This document shows, in pieces, positions 46,939-58,268 of a stretch of 64,000 bases of DNA; the first letter of the stretch is position 1, and each line of letters opens with the position of its first letter. The notes beneath the pieces were generated by a model. It ran no database searches. It had not been told where the DNA came from and was given only the letters and a program-made list of their open reading frames with translations. Origin of the DNA: Sabellastarte sp. h YS-2021 (lineage: Eukaryota; Annelida; Polychaeta; Sabellida; Sabellidae); the NCBI GenBank assembly GCA_964017235.1, contig OZ024936.1:95454537-95518536 (forward strand), read 5' to 3'. The translations under genes and the position numbers were made by a program.

Positions 46939-47438
46939 TAAAGCCTCTCTTACATCCCACCATACGTGTATATACATGCAAGTGTGCTGCTAATATTGTT
47001 GAAAAATATGAACGTAGACTGGTAGTGGGGTAGCCGAGATTTGCATGTGCAAACAAAGTGTATTCTGCCAGCAACAGCATCACAACTTAAAGATCCAAGA
47101 ATAAACTGCTTGTGGCTACAGGTCATACAGTGGGTTTATATACATGCAAGGTATAAGCGAGTGTATTATACATCATGTGCAAACCCTGCAAGTGAATGGG
47201 GAGATCTTGCAACACCTGCAAGGAAAATGCATGTGTGCAAGTCTCTCATAAGTTACCCTTGAGAAATGGATGCGTTTATGGCCATACTGTGTGCACACAG
47301 AGAAAATGAGCGTGTCAATTTTCATTGCAGGGCCTTTGCGACCTTTAAATTCTATTATAAAATCGCAAGTGTGCCTTGCAAATTAGCCGATTTTTCTCTC
47401 TAACCAGGACGTATGTGCACATACAAGAGGAACCTCAG
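46939..47438 (+). mobile_element. MITE, near-complete (native copy at the array's right edge)
   Basis: It starts TAAAGCCTCTCTTACATCCC and runs past the position where the other copies are cut (CATAAGTTA at about 47,247-47,255) into CCCTTGAGAAATGG. It follows the complete copy at 59,942-60,460 to AACCAGGACGTATGTGCACA. The right terminal repeat is eroded (ACAAGAGGAACCTCAGG). The continuity shows the unit's right boundary in its original context. Confidence 0.8.
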
Positions 47439-48298
47439 GAAAATTTTAAAGAAACCTCCCAAAGAGGAGAGTTCAGGTATTCTCATCACTTTTCTTTTTT
47501 TGATTGTCTGATTACTTGTCCTTAATCATAATTACAATAGCAAAACTTCCAAAAAGACATACACAGAAAAAATAAATCATGAATGAAGAGAACAGTATTA
47601 TGCTAGTGCGTTGCACAAGTATTTTACATTGGAAAGTAAGCTGGGTACTTACATGAGTTTTATGGTAGTGTCTGATTTAAATAAAATTTGAGGGGTGGCA
47701 GCTTTATAAATGTATAAATCAATATTTGTCTGCATGATGTCTTGTCTGTTGGAACCTTTTGGGACTGGCAGTATTGTGACATCTCAAGTTACTGGTTATG
47801 AAAAGTGTGTGGTGCCTGTTTTCTAGTGATGTTTTTATTACAAATTAGTGTGTTTATTTTGTTGGGTAAATCGTTTAAACAGTTGGGTAAATTAACTATT
47901 AGAGTATTGAAAGTGAAGCAGTCACTTTTCATTAGTGTGTATGCCACCCCCTTAGTCATTGATTGGAAACTGGGAAAAAGCTACACAAAGAAAAGCTCTA
48001 CACGAGAAAAGCCCTGCAGTGTTTTATACCAAAGAAGAAAAGCAGTGTACCATTTTTTCAGATCATGAAGAAAGCCCAATACATCATGTTTAACTTACTA
48101 ATGGGAGGATTTATCATTACTTAAAGGGGTATTTCAATTGCTATTCAAACTACCCTATGCTGACCATTTGTACTTTAAGAAAGAGTAACATAGGTTACTT
48201 TGTTAAGAAAACCTACTCTGGTTACAGTTACTCAACCTCTAGATGATAATTAATCAAAAAGCTCATTACAGTGAAATCTTCAACTAGAAATCTTCCAG
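47439..48298. other. No gene recognised
   Basis: AT-rich DNA. An open frame of 87 codons at 47,805-48,068 has no recognisable domain and no splice or start context that supports it. Confidence 0.5.
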
Positions 48299-48310
48299 AA
48301 TTTTTAGTGA

Positions 48311-48468
48311 AGTTCAAAGTTCAAATTTGGGGTTTTCACATCCCGTTGAACAGCCACATTCATATTTGGACAGGCTGACAGCATTTTCCATTTGTGTGAG
48401 TTGAACAGAGGTGATAGCCCGTGATTAGAATCCAAACTTGCTAACCACTAGGTCACTGAGGACCTTAA
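48311..48468 (-). mobile_element. tRNA-derived SINE, family 2
   Basis: Antisense element. On the minus strand it begins AAGGTCCTCAGTGACCTAGT (A-box region) and ends with a tail-side phrase seen on the plus strand as TTGGGGTTTTCACATCCCGT. Perfect 12 bp target-site duplications, AATTTTTAGTGA, lie at 48,299-48,310 and 48,469-48,480. The B box is diverged compared with the copy at 63,399. Confidence 0.85.
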
Positions 48469-48480
48469 AATTTTTAGTGA

Positions 48481-49108
48481 TTTAAATGTTGCACTTGTTT
48501 AAGAGGATTGTGATTTGTCTATTTTATTGGCATTAGTAATACAAGAATGTGTTCTTTCATATGTTTTTGTATTGTGAATATTAAAACTAAGTTTTTAATA
48601 TTTTTGTTTGTAGAACAATAAATGTGTAAATTATTTAGAAAATACTAAAACAATTATAATTTTGAAATAATAAAATAATATATAACTTTTAAAAAGTACA
48701 TGTTTGTCCTTTGCACCATCTAAAAAGGTCTTCAAACATAGTCACAAAAATGGGGTAGGGATTGTCTCTTGAGGTGGCTAAAATTGTATGACTTTCTTCT
48801 GTATAGATTTCTCTGCATGACTTTTCTCTGTTGTATGAAATAGAACAGTTACAACCACATATGTTGATAAGTACCAAAAGTGTATATTTTACTTGATTAA
48901 AACTAGTGCAGGATATTTTGGAAAAATAGGAAATATTAACTAATAGTTATTTCTGTAACTTGATCAATTTTTGTACAAGTGAAATGTGTTTTATCCTTGA
49001 ACTCCAATCCTCACAATTGTGCAAGTGATTTTTTTAACCATAATTCAATATATCAATGCATCTAGCCTTGAGGGGGGAGGGGGGTACTGGAGTCCCCAAC
49101 TCATTACA
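48481..49108. other. No gene recognised
   Basis: AT-rich intergenic or intronic DNA with no element identified. Confidence 0.5.
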
Positions 49109-49117
49109 TGAAATATT

Positions 49118-49349
49118 CGTTATTTATTTGTTTATTTGGAGTTTTACACCGCTTTGAACACTGTACAGGCCATATGGCAAAGGCTACTGTTGTGGGCAGA
49201 GGAAACCAATATATACAGATGGTCACGATTCTGTTCTGTGAACTGCCGAACATCAGTAACTACCAACTTTCCCACATAAGGTCCGGAGTTTGAACCACCA
49301 ATCTCAGAGGTGGGAGGCGAGTGTGTTACCACTGTGCCACCATGGCGTC
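49118..49349 (-). mobile_element. tRNA-derived SINE, family 1, full length
   Basis: Antisense copy. On the minus strand the A box is GGTGGCACAGTGGTAACACA and the B box is GGTTCAAACTCC. The tail is seen on the plus strand as TTATTTATTTGTTTATTTGG. Target-site duplications TGAAATATT lie at 49,109-49,117 and 49,350-49,358. It is more diverged than the copies in the composite array. Confidence 0.85.
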
Positions 49350-49358
49350 TGAAATATT

Positions 49359-49904
49359 ATAAGTCTGGATTTTGAAAAAGACACAAAAACTAGGTCACTG
49401 ACCTAGGATCTATGCTTATAGTTATAACTTAGTGAAATTGAAATATGGTTAAGCTTTTGCTTATTTTGGAATTAAATGTTTGGCATAATGCCTTCTGAGA
49501 ACTAGAATGCTATTCCTTTTTTAAAAGTATGTGTGTTTTTGCACAGGTCTGATAGTTTCAAAAAGTCTCATTACATGTTTCTTTCAGTCACACTTAGTTC
49601 CTGTATTTAATTTGCATTGTGTGTATTAGATATTTCCTGTTGATAAAATATCTCTGAGTGCAAAATAAGACTACACAAAACCTAATTTTATAACAATACT
49701 ATACAGCATGCTCCTTAATCTTTCAAAATGGATTAATATTTAATTTTTTTAATTAATGAGCTTAAATACCCCTTGTACACCACTGACCACCAATAATATC
49801 ATTACATTTAGAGGGTTCTTTTATCAAATCTGTTGTTCAGCTACTTTATGATAATCTGTGTCACTTCAGAGCTGTAGGTCCAATGTATCTGAGTAACAGC
49901 CACT
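49359..49904. other. No gene recognised
   Basis: AT-rich DNA with no element or coding signal seen. Confidence 0.5.
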
Positions 49905-50430
49905 TTAACATTTTGCTGATGAACAATTTTGGGCAAAATTGGGACCCAAAATTTGAAATTTGAATTTCAGCCACCATCCTATATTTTGATGGAAATAAAA
50001 AATGTTGTTTATCTCTAAAACTGCAAGAGATATAGTAACTTCAGGCAAATTAAGGACTTCTCCTCTGGGACCTCTGAAAAAGTTAAACGTCTTCAAACTT
50101 TGCCCTACATGTTGGATTTTGGTGGACACGGAGAATGTCAATTATCTCAAAAACTGATTTGGATTTCTTTGATACTGAGTAAACTACTCCTGTAGGAATT
50201 TTCCGAATTTTGACTGCTATCATGAATTTTTGTGGAAATGGAAAATGTCATTTATTTTTGAAAAATTGTGACAGAGAGATTTTGGGCAAATCTTACCCTC
50301 ACTGGATAATAAGACTATTCCTTTAATGTCTAAATAATTTAGAATTTTCTGAATTTTGACCGGGGTCTTGAAAGCTGCCATTTATTTTCAAAATTATCTT
50401 ATTTGTCCTTGTAAGAAGGGACCGGGGAAG
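49905..50430. repeat. Degenerate ~110-130 bp tandem repeat
   Basis: About four strongly diverged units share a phrase like TTTTGGTGGAAATGGAAAATGTCATTTATC, broken here into GGAAATAAAAAATGTTGTTTAT near 49,990, GGACACGGAGAATGTCAATTA near 50,125 and GGAAATGGAAAATGTCATTT near 50,235. A last piece, GCTGCCATTTATTTTCAAAA, lies near 50,375. Companion phrases are GAATTTTGAC and TTTTGGGCAAAT. Noncoding. Confidence 0.55.
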
Positions 50431-51015
50431 AATCTAACCCAATTTCTAGACACCATATATATGTTTTCATATTGTCTCCTAATGCATCCTCAATTTTAAA
50501 AGTAATAATAAAAAGATATTTATAAGCCAAAAACATAAAATCGGCTATATAATAACCCCAGTTTAACACATACATTTTAAAATGGCGCCTAATTCCTAAT
50601 ATATTTTTAATCCAGAATATGGTCTTGATCTTTCCAAAAATTAATCACTGGTCAGGTCCTTTACACGTAAAAATGAAAAACAGAAAGAACTATTCATTAC
50701 TGTTGGAGTAATCTGGAACACAGAAAAATACTCTGAAAAGCAGAACCGTGTGCAGGCAATTATTTCAACAAATTTTTATTAATTTACTACACATCTTCTC
50801 ATCCAACATCATATAGACTGATTTAGTAATTTCAACTGTGTTGCACCTGAAATACATCACTGGCTTTTTTACTGTAGTGCAAATGTGCGGGTCCACATCT
50901 ACGTGTGGACAAGTTAATTCCTTGAAACCCTATTCAAACTTTAGCAAACACACTTGTCCCAGTTCTTCTCCCCTCTCATTGGTCACACTTCAGTGCTTTA
51001 CAATCCTTTACATGA
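50431..51015. other. No gene recognised; short hairpin at 50,891
   Basis: AT-rich DNA upstream of the DIRS-type element. A perfect 7 bp stem with a 6 bp loop, GTCCACATCTACGTGTGGAC, lies at about 50,891-50,910. An open frame at 50,838-51,152 is probably chance. Confidence 0.4.
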
Positions 51016-54000
51016 CATTGGCATTCAAACTTCAGCTGGCAGTGGGGTCATATTTTGTCTTCCAGTCAAACTGGGCTTTGGTTTTATTTTTTTTCATTTT
51101 ATGTTATAGTCTTTTATATGTTTTAGTTTTTTTATATTATTTATGTACTTGATGTACCGTTAATACATATATCTTTTCATTAGATTCTATATGCAATGAT
51201 GTGCAGTTAATGCACCTAAAAGTTACCGTTGCTTTCTATATGTATTGATTTACCGTTAGCGCATATAGAAATATTATTTCACATATTTTTTGATGTACCA
51301 TTAGTGCATATATATAAGTCATAAATACTCTATATGTTCTGACATTCTATTATTGCATATAAACACTTGTTCATAAAACCTTGTGATTGTATTATAGAGT
51401 ATAGTGGTATATAGTGAGTTCTTGTTAGGTTAGTTGGCCATCTATATCTGTAGATTTAAAACATGTCGGAGAGCTCTTACAATTTGCAGTCTAGCAAAGC
51501 AGATCAAATCCATGTTCCCATTCAACTGCAGATACTGAGTTCCTGTCACAACTCCTCAAAACAAATAGTCAAACACACCAAGCTGATGAGGAATCCGATA
51601 GTTCCTCAGAGTCAGACCTAAATTGTAGTGATGTTGTGGGGACTTCTGATGGGGAACAATCGGGGGGCAGGAGTGTGAAAAATTTGATAATGTTAATGAG
51701 AGTGTGCCGGACAATTCAGCAGTCCAACAACTGATCAATTCCCAAATATTGAGTCAATTAAAGACAATCAGGCTTGATAAAATATAGCAAACTCCCTGTA
51801 AAAAACAAATTATCTAAAAAAGGTTAAGACCAGCAAAAGTAAACATCCAAGTACTGACAAGTCCAAAAGTATCAGTGCAAAACAGGGGGAAACCTCCACT
51901 ACACCAAGTTCTACTCAGCACCAAATCTTGTCACAGAGTGTGGACCAAATTCCAAAGTTATACACTATTAGACAAGATCTCTTGATTCAAGCCCAAGTTG
52001 AGAAAAGACTCAAAGAGTTAGCTGAGGCAGAAAAATCCGGTACATACAAGCAAAAATCCCTACGTGGTGGCCCCGTAGAGGTTCTTGTACCAAACCAAGT
52101 TAAATGGCTGCATGAATATGTCTTGTCAGGCTCACAAAAAGAGTGTGTGTTATATGACCAGCCATCTGTTGTTCTATGGGTGATTGATTTCTGCCGCATA
52201 ATGCATGATGAACAAAACAGGGATATTCAAAATTCTATGCTAGATTATATGATAGCACTTTTTGATGATGCTAATGATTTCAGCTGGGATGCAGCAAAGG
52301 CCAGTCACGTCATTCATTTATGCTGCATGGAACAAGGCAAAATAAAATCGACCGAATTAGAAGACCAAATGCTGAATGGCATATTTCTCCGGTCAGTACA
52401 TCCTCTCACCAAATAGGCTCTAAAAAGCAAACAACTAAAGCCACCAAAAGCATGCCATGCCAGTATTACAACCAGGGTTCGTGTGCCCACCTCAAATCCC
52501 ACGACACCCGGGGAACTCTGTATAAGCATATCTGCACTCATTGCTTCTCCACTTCTGGTAAAACATTTACTCATCCTGAATCACAATGCCGCAATAAACA
52601 GAAAAAACAGACAAAAACCGAATAATATCGGGTATGAGTCTTGGTACCCATGCCTGTTGTTTTGGCACACAAGTTTTTCATACCAGAAACGTTCACCTTG
52701 CTCCACAAATAGTAGAATTTGAGACAAACACAAAGTGTTCCAATGGTACTGCATGCAGAGGTCTCTTCGGGAAAATTCACCACGTTTATCATATGCAGAG
52801 GTCTTAAAGAAACAAAGTACCAGCCTTGGTGAACAGCCTTTTCAAACATTGCCTCGAAAAACAAGTACCAACAATGTCAAGGTCTCTCCAGACCATTTTC
52901 AAGCAGAGGTTCACAATTCTCCCCCTGCAAATAACAAAAGATTAGTTTGAAAAATAAAAAGAAACACACTGGCAAGGTAGAGCATAATGCATATAGTCAT
53001 ATCCCTACCTCAAACCTTTCCAACTACTACAAAACCTTAATACAGACTCACATACAGTTGGGGATAGTGTGTACAGGAATAGCATAGGACAAAGTACATG
53101 CAAACCACCTTTTCAACCAAAGAGAGGTAAAATTACTGACTGGGCACAGAAGTCTAGGCTGCCCAATTTCTCACAAACAAATCTACCGAATGAGCAATCT
53201 CAGGTTGTCCATCAGCTGACCACTGCCTCAATGTCCATATTGGACTTGCAAGAAAATTCTGTTCACTTGGGGAATAAAAACAAAACTGGGTTAATTCCTA
53301 GGGGAATAGATATCAGTTTGGTCAGCTGTGACAATCCAAGTTTTGTACAAGACGACTTACCATCACAAGTTAACAATGGTTTAGCAAAACACACTAATGT
53401 TAATAGTTGCCACGCAACTCATGACCCCAATAGTCTTGATACTTTGAACCAGCACATACCAGATCATGTGTTTGCCGACAGGCATAAATGTGTGGAATAC
53501 AATAACTGTGTACCACAAAATGGCGATGACTTCGGTTTTATTCTGCTTATGCCCCTCGCGGTCTATCACGGCGATAATATTGCCTATGATCGACTTCCCG
53601 ACATCATTAAGGCGCATAAGATTTCTTAGGGGCCAGAATTCCTATTGCTTCTCAGCTTAAACCTGACTTAATCGAATACGGTTTTCCGTTAGATTTCTGT
53701 CGGAATGGAATCCTCCATCTCTTGGACACAATCCATATGTCAGCACTCCAAAACACATCAAATGTTGAACAATACATCTCGGAGGAATTTTCATACGGTT
53801 GCAGTATATGGACCATATCATGAAAAACCTTTTTCCATGCATGTCTCCCCTCTAATGGTGAGGGATAAGCCAAACTCCAACAAAAACCGTACCATTATGG
53901 ATTTGAGTTGGCTTTTTGGTTTTTCTTTTAACCATGGCGTGTCCAAAAGTAGTTATCTTAATACATACTTTACACTACATTACCCCTCAGTAGACCATAT

Positions 54001-56622
54001 CACACAAGTGATTTCGTCACTTGGGCCCCGATGCCCTCCTTTACACAATCAATATCAGCAGGATCTTCCGTCATATCAGAATAGACCCAGGCAATCTAGA
54101 TCTCCTAGGTTTTCACCATAACAACTATTACTTCGATGGGTCTCTTGCTTTTGGGTACAGACATGGTTCTGCATTTTTCAACATTGCTCGGATGCCATAC
54201 ATTACATTATGAAAAACCATGGTTTTCACACCATTTTCAACTATATTAACTATCTGATTTATGTGGGATTGCCCCATGAAATTCATCAGTCTTTTACGTT
54301 CCTCCAACATTTATTGCAAGACCTAGGCTTGGAAGTCAGTCCCAGTAAATTGGTCACTCCTGCAACTCTGGTCGTGTGTTTAGGAATACTGGTGGATATG
54401 GTTGCTCAGACAATTTCTATTCCTGAAGGCAAGCTTCAGCAGATAAAAATATCCGTTTTTCCTGGTCAAGTAAGACATACTGTAGCAAACACGACCTCCA
54501 GTCACTACTAGGTACCTTGCTGTATATTGCCAAGTGCATTAAACTGGCACGCTATTTTCTTAATCGTATGTTTGCACTGCTAAGACAGAATGTCAATCAT
54601 CGCAAAATACTACTTAACCAACAATTTTTTACTGATCTAAATTGGTTTTTAACCTTTCTAGATACTTATAATGGCACTACATATTATAAGATTACTGAAC
54701 AAGATGCCCAGCTTTACCTGAATGCCTCCCTTACAGGCCTAGGTGGAGTTTATGGCTCCTTTGTCTACACACTTCCCATACCAAGGGGTTTTCACGAATA
54801 TAATATTGGCCATCTTGAGATATTGAACATACTTGTTGCATGTAAAATCTGGGCTTCTTGCTGGGAGAATAAGAAAGTACAAATATTTTGTGATAACCTT
54901 TCAGTTCTGGAAGTCCTAACGTCAAGCAGAACCAGAGACGACACACGGGCCATCTGTGTACGCAACATCTGGCTCTTGTCAGCATTATACAACATTCATT
55001 TTACATTTTCCCACATTGCAGTTGTTCAGAATACCATTGCTGATTTGCTGTCCAGATGGGGAAATAGTCAACATGATTGGTCCAAGCTCCAAAGTTTTTG
55101 CCCTGATCACATTTGGGTGGATTCCCATATCGATCTAACATTACTGAATTATATCATATGATATATTATATTTTCAGACTTACCTGCAGCAGCAGCCCAG
55201 CTGGAGTCCCTGGCGTCTGAGAGCCTAAAGAATGAGTTTCATCCCGCCACTGTCGCACAGTACACCCGAATGTGGAAGGTCTTTCTCGCATTCCAGGTGG
55301 CTGCTGGGTATCGTTGCATCAGGTGACTCCTTTAGTTCTACTAGCATATATGCAATATCTTATCAATGCTAGTTTGTCTGAGTCTAACATCTCAAATAAT
55401 CTCGCCACAATAAGGGCATTTCATATAATACATGGCCTCCCCACACATCCATTTCAGGATCGTCAGATCCCTCTTCTCCTAAAATCTATCAAAATCAACA
55501 GGCCTTTTGTTCCTAAAATGGCTCAGGCCCTCAGAATTGAAAGATTGCACCAAGTTATAGCCACATCCGCTAGTCTTGAATATAATGTCACATTTACAGC
55601 TTTTCTAGGTCTCTCCAATTTGTTGCCACATACTACTAGACATATGGCTCGGGGGATGTCATTTTCACCCAGTCTGGTGCCACAGTTATTATAAAATGGT
55701 CCAAGACCATCCAAGACAGAAAAGAGACCAGGACCATCAATATTCCATATCTAGGTCATTCAGAAATATGTCCCATTGTAGCTTTGAAAACTATGCTTTG
55801 CCATATTCCGGGTTCAGAAAATGATCCTATTTTTATGATTACAAAGAAAGGTATCCCCATGGTCTTGACCAATTCCGTGGCTCGTAAGCACTTAAAGGTG
55901 TCTCAGTTGTTACACATACAACCACCACTGACATTTCATGCCTTCAGAAGAGCCACCTCTTCTTGGCCGTTTCAGCATGGGGTCCCCTTAGAACACATTC
56001 AGGCTCATGGCATGTGGAAATCTAAGGCAGTTTGTTCCCATCTTAAGGCCCTTAATTCTTCCACCTCTCCCGTTGCACAAACCTTTAGACAACACTTACA
56101 CGCTTAGGTTTGGCCTTTGGGTGTCACATTATTTCCATTTCACTGCTTATTTCTCATAATTTAACTCAAAATTCTTGCTCTCTATCAAGGTTAGGTGAGC
56201 GCGAACAATGACTCGGTCTATTAACCTTCAAAACTGGGGGACGTGTTCATGGTCTCCCCCTTTCATTCAGGTTTCTCTTGATTTTTCCCTGTTTTTCAAT
56301 CTGAGGGTTTGACCTTTTGACTTCTTACCTCAGATTGCTTTCACTTCATGTTCGAGCTCCCCTGGCACAGATACCAAGGGTTTATAAAGTAGTCAATCAC
56401 ATCCATGGTGGGAAATTGTGCTGAAGTTTGAATCATTGAGTGGAATCAAATCTTTATGGTTAATTATCGTAATTATGGCTTTAAACAGTCACATTTATTA
56501 ACTTTGAGTGTGCAGTTTGAAATATCATTACTGTTTAACTTTCTTGTTACTAGTATCATTGTTCTAAGTATTAAACAAGTTAAAGTAATCAATAATGACA
56601 TACGTAGCTGAAGTTTGAATTC
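51016..56622 (+). mobile_element. DIRS-type tyrosine-recombinase retroelement, broken (fossil)
   Basis: Parts in order: a gag-like region at about 51,920-52,420; a Cys/His-rich zinc-finger-like stretch at about 52,440-52,620; a reverse transcriptase region at about 53,500-54,500; an RNase H-like region at about 54,500-55,160; and a tyrosine recombinase at about 55,180-56,110. The last carries the HAFRR box and the downstream HGMWKS box typical of the family. RT followed by RNase H followed by a tyrosine recombinase defines the DIRS order, which integrates with a recombinase instead of a DDE integrase. The element is broken at several places and looks moderately old. The motif ATTCAAACTTCAGC near 51,023 recurs inverted as GCTGAAGTTTGAAT near 56,430 and 56,609, a candidate trace of the inverted ends. 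The exact borders are uncertain. Confidence 0.8.
51140..51370 (+). repeat. Five degenerate ~48 bp tandem repeats at the 5' end of the DIRS-type element
   Basis: Units carry a core like TGATGTACCGTTAATACATAT, seen with variation near 51,150, 51,197, 51,246, 51,291 and 51,339, mostly preceded by a CTATATG phrase. Spacing is 44-48 bp. They precede the gag-like region and could be part of the element's leader or a local tandem repeat. No coding potential was seen. Confidence 0.65.
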
Positions 56623-56667
56623 CCACTCATTTTTACCATAACTATTGTTTATATTATGATTTAGTTC

Positions 56668-58268
56668 ATTGCTGATATTATCATCACCCCCATCACTAAA
56701 ATTGTAAATTATTCAATCACAGAAGGTAGTTTTCCCAACTGTTTTAAGATGGCATATGTCACCCCCCTTCAAAAGAAGCCGAACCTTGATAGAAATATCC
56801 TCAAAAACTACAGGCCGGTGTCAAACCTCAGCTTTATATCTAAACTTATTGAGAAGGTGGTGGCAAAGCAGCTAAATGAATTTATTTCGCAGGAGGAGCT
56901 CTTAAATGTCAACCAGTCTGCTTATAAGAGTTCCCACTCCACTGAAACCGCATTGTTGAAGATTCAAAATGATATAGCTCTCTCAGTGGACTCAGGAAAG
57001 GCAGTGGCCCTAACATTATTAGATCTCTCGGCGGCGTTTGATACGATTGATCATTCTCTTTTATATGACTGCTTGCATGACTGGTTTGGTCTAGATGGTA
57101 CTGTTTTGTCATGGATCAAATCATATCTTTCAAACCGTAAACAAAAAATTAAAATAGGTGATAGTTTCTCTGAGGCGGTAATTCTCCCTTTCGGAGTCCC
57201 TCAAGGCACTGTGCTGGGTCCTCTCCTTTTCACCCTCTACACTAGTCCCCTCAGTCAAGTTATTTCAAAATTCAAGGTTACTCATCACCTGTATGCCGAT
57301 GACACCCAAATCTACCTAGCAGTTGACTCCAGGAATTTTGACTTAGCATGGAAGAGCTGACCGAGTGTCTCAAGTCTGTACAGGAGTGGATGGACTGTGT
57401 CAAGCTAAAACTAAACCCAGAAAAAAAACGAATTTATCATTATAGGTCAAGAAGCCATCAGAGAGTCGCTTGCACCAAATTTCCCTGTTCCACTCCTCCA
57501 AAACAATATCTCTCCGTTGGTGGAAGTAAAAAAATCTGGGTGTTATTTTCGACTCAGACAACTCCTTTGACAATCATGTTGCCAAAGTTTGCAGAGCATG
57601 TTACTATCATCTTCGTGATTTGCGACGAATTCGCAAATTCCTTGGAGTTGAGACAGCAATACTTCTGGCAAATGCTATGGTCAGTAGTCATCTAGACTAC
57701 TGTAACTCTTTACTCTATGGGGTAAGCAAGTCCAACATAGCCAAACTACAGAGAGTCCAGAATGCTCTTTGCCGCATCATCTTTAAACTTGACAAAATGA
57801 GTCATGTTACACCCTTTTTGAAAAAACTCCACTGGCTCCCAATTCAACATCGCATCCTCTTTAAGTATAATCTTTTGATATTCAAGGCTATTAATCTTTC
57901 ACAGCCCCCGTATCTTTCAGCCTTAATAAGATCGAGCAGTCTCACTCGTGGCAACAGGCTATGTATCTCCTCAACCCGCCCTAAGAAGCTTATAGGCAGG
58001 CGTGGTTTTGCAGTAGCTGCACCAGCTGAATGGAACAAGCTGCCACAGACTGTCAGATCTCAGCAAACAATAGATGGTTTCAGTAGCCAGCTAAAGACCT
58101 ACTTGTTTAGGCTGGCATACCCACCACCTTAGTTATACCCTGGCGGGCGCTTTTTAGATGTCAACCCATGCCTGTCCCTGGACCCTCCCTTCTTGGACAC
58201 AAGCGCATTAGAGGATTTGTATCAATTTTGCGCTATATAAATCCTACTATTATTATTATTATTATTTA
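56668..58268 (+). mobile_element. CR1/L2-type LINE, 5'-truncated, better preserved
   Basis: Same family as the LINE in the composite array but with family-typical residues. The RT is open at 56,749-57,360, with NYRPVSNLS, LLDLSAAFDTIDH, GVPQGTVLGPLLF and the catalytic YADD. Small indels near 57,345 and 57,430-57,540 break the frame, which reopens at 57,620-58,132 for the C-terminal domain (LHWLPIQHRILFK, RRGFAVAAPAEWNKLP). The 5' end is lost near 56,668 within the RT, as expected for incomplete reverse transcription. The 3' end is TTGCGCTATATAAATCCTAC plus an ATT-repeat tail. No clear target-site duplication was seen, as is common for this clade. Confidence 0.9.

Larger units (their letters stand above)
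14375..47255 (+). repeat. Four-copy tandem array of a composite transposon unit
   Basis: Copy 0 (14,375-15,354) is internally deleted. Copy 1 spans 15,355-25,854 (10,500 bp), copy 2 spans 25,855-36,339 (10,485 bp) and copy 3 spans 36,340-47,255 (10,916 bp). Matching landmarks recur at constant offsets of about 10.49-10.53 kb, and by eye the copies differ by roughly one base per hundred or less. Every unit runs from the end of PalTE, through SINE, gypsy remnant, noncoding repeats and LINE, to the middle of a MITE. At 14,375 the left flank is the native PalTE flank, and at 47,256 the MITE simply continues. The series therefore arose by tandem duplication of a single ancestral segment. Confidence 0.9.

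Noticed and set aside
14375-47255. A new defence or gene-regulatory system built from the repeated cassette
   Set aside because: Every recognisable part is a decayed or non-autonomous mobile element. No intact gene or conserved frame is shared by the copies.
47805-48068. 87-codon frame as a small membrane protein
   Set aside because: One hydrophobic stretch from AT-rich DNA is weak evidence. There is no homology I recognise, and no ATG context or neighbouring exon.
50838-51152. 104-codon hydrophobic frame before the DIRS-type element
   Set aside because: It crosses a hairpin, a terminal-motif candidate and a T-rich tract. The composition explains the open frame.
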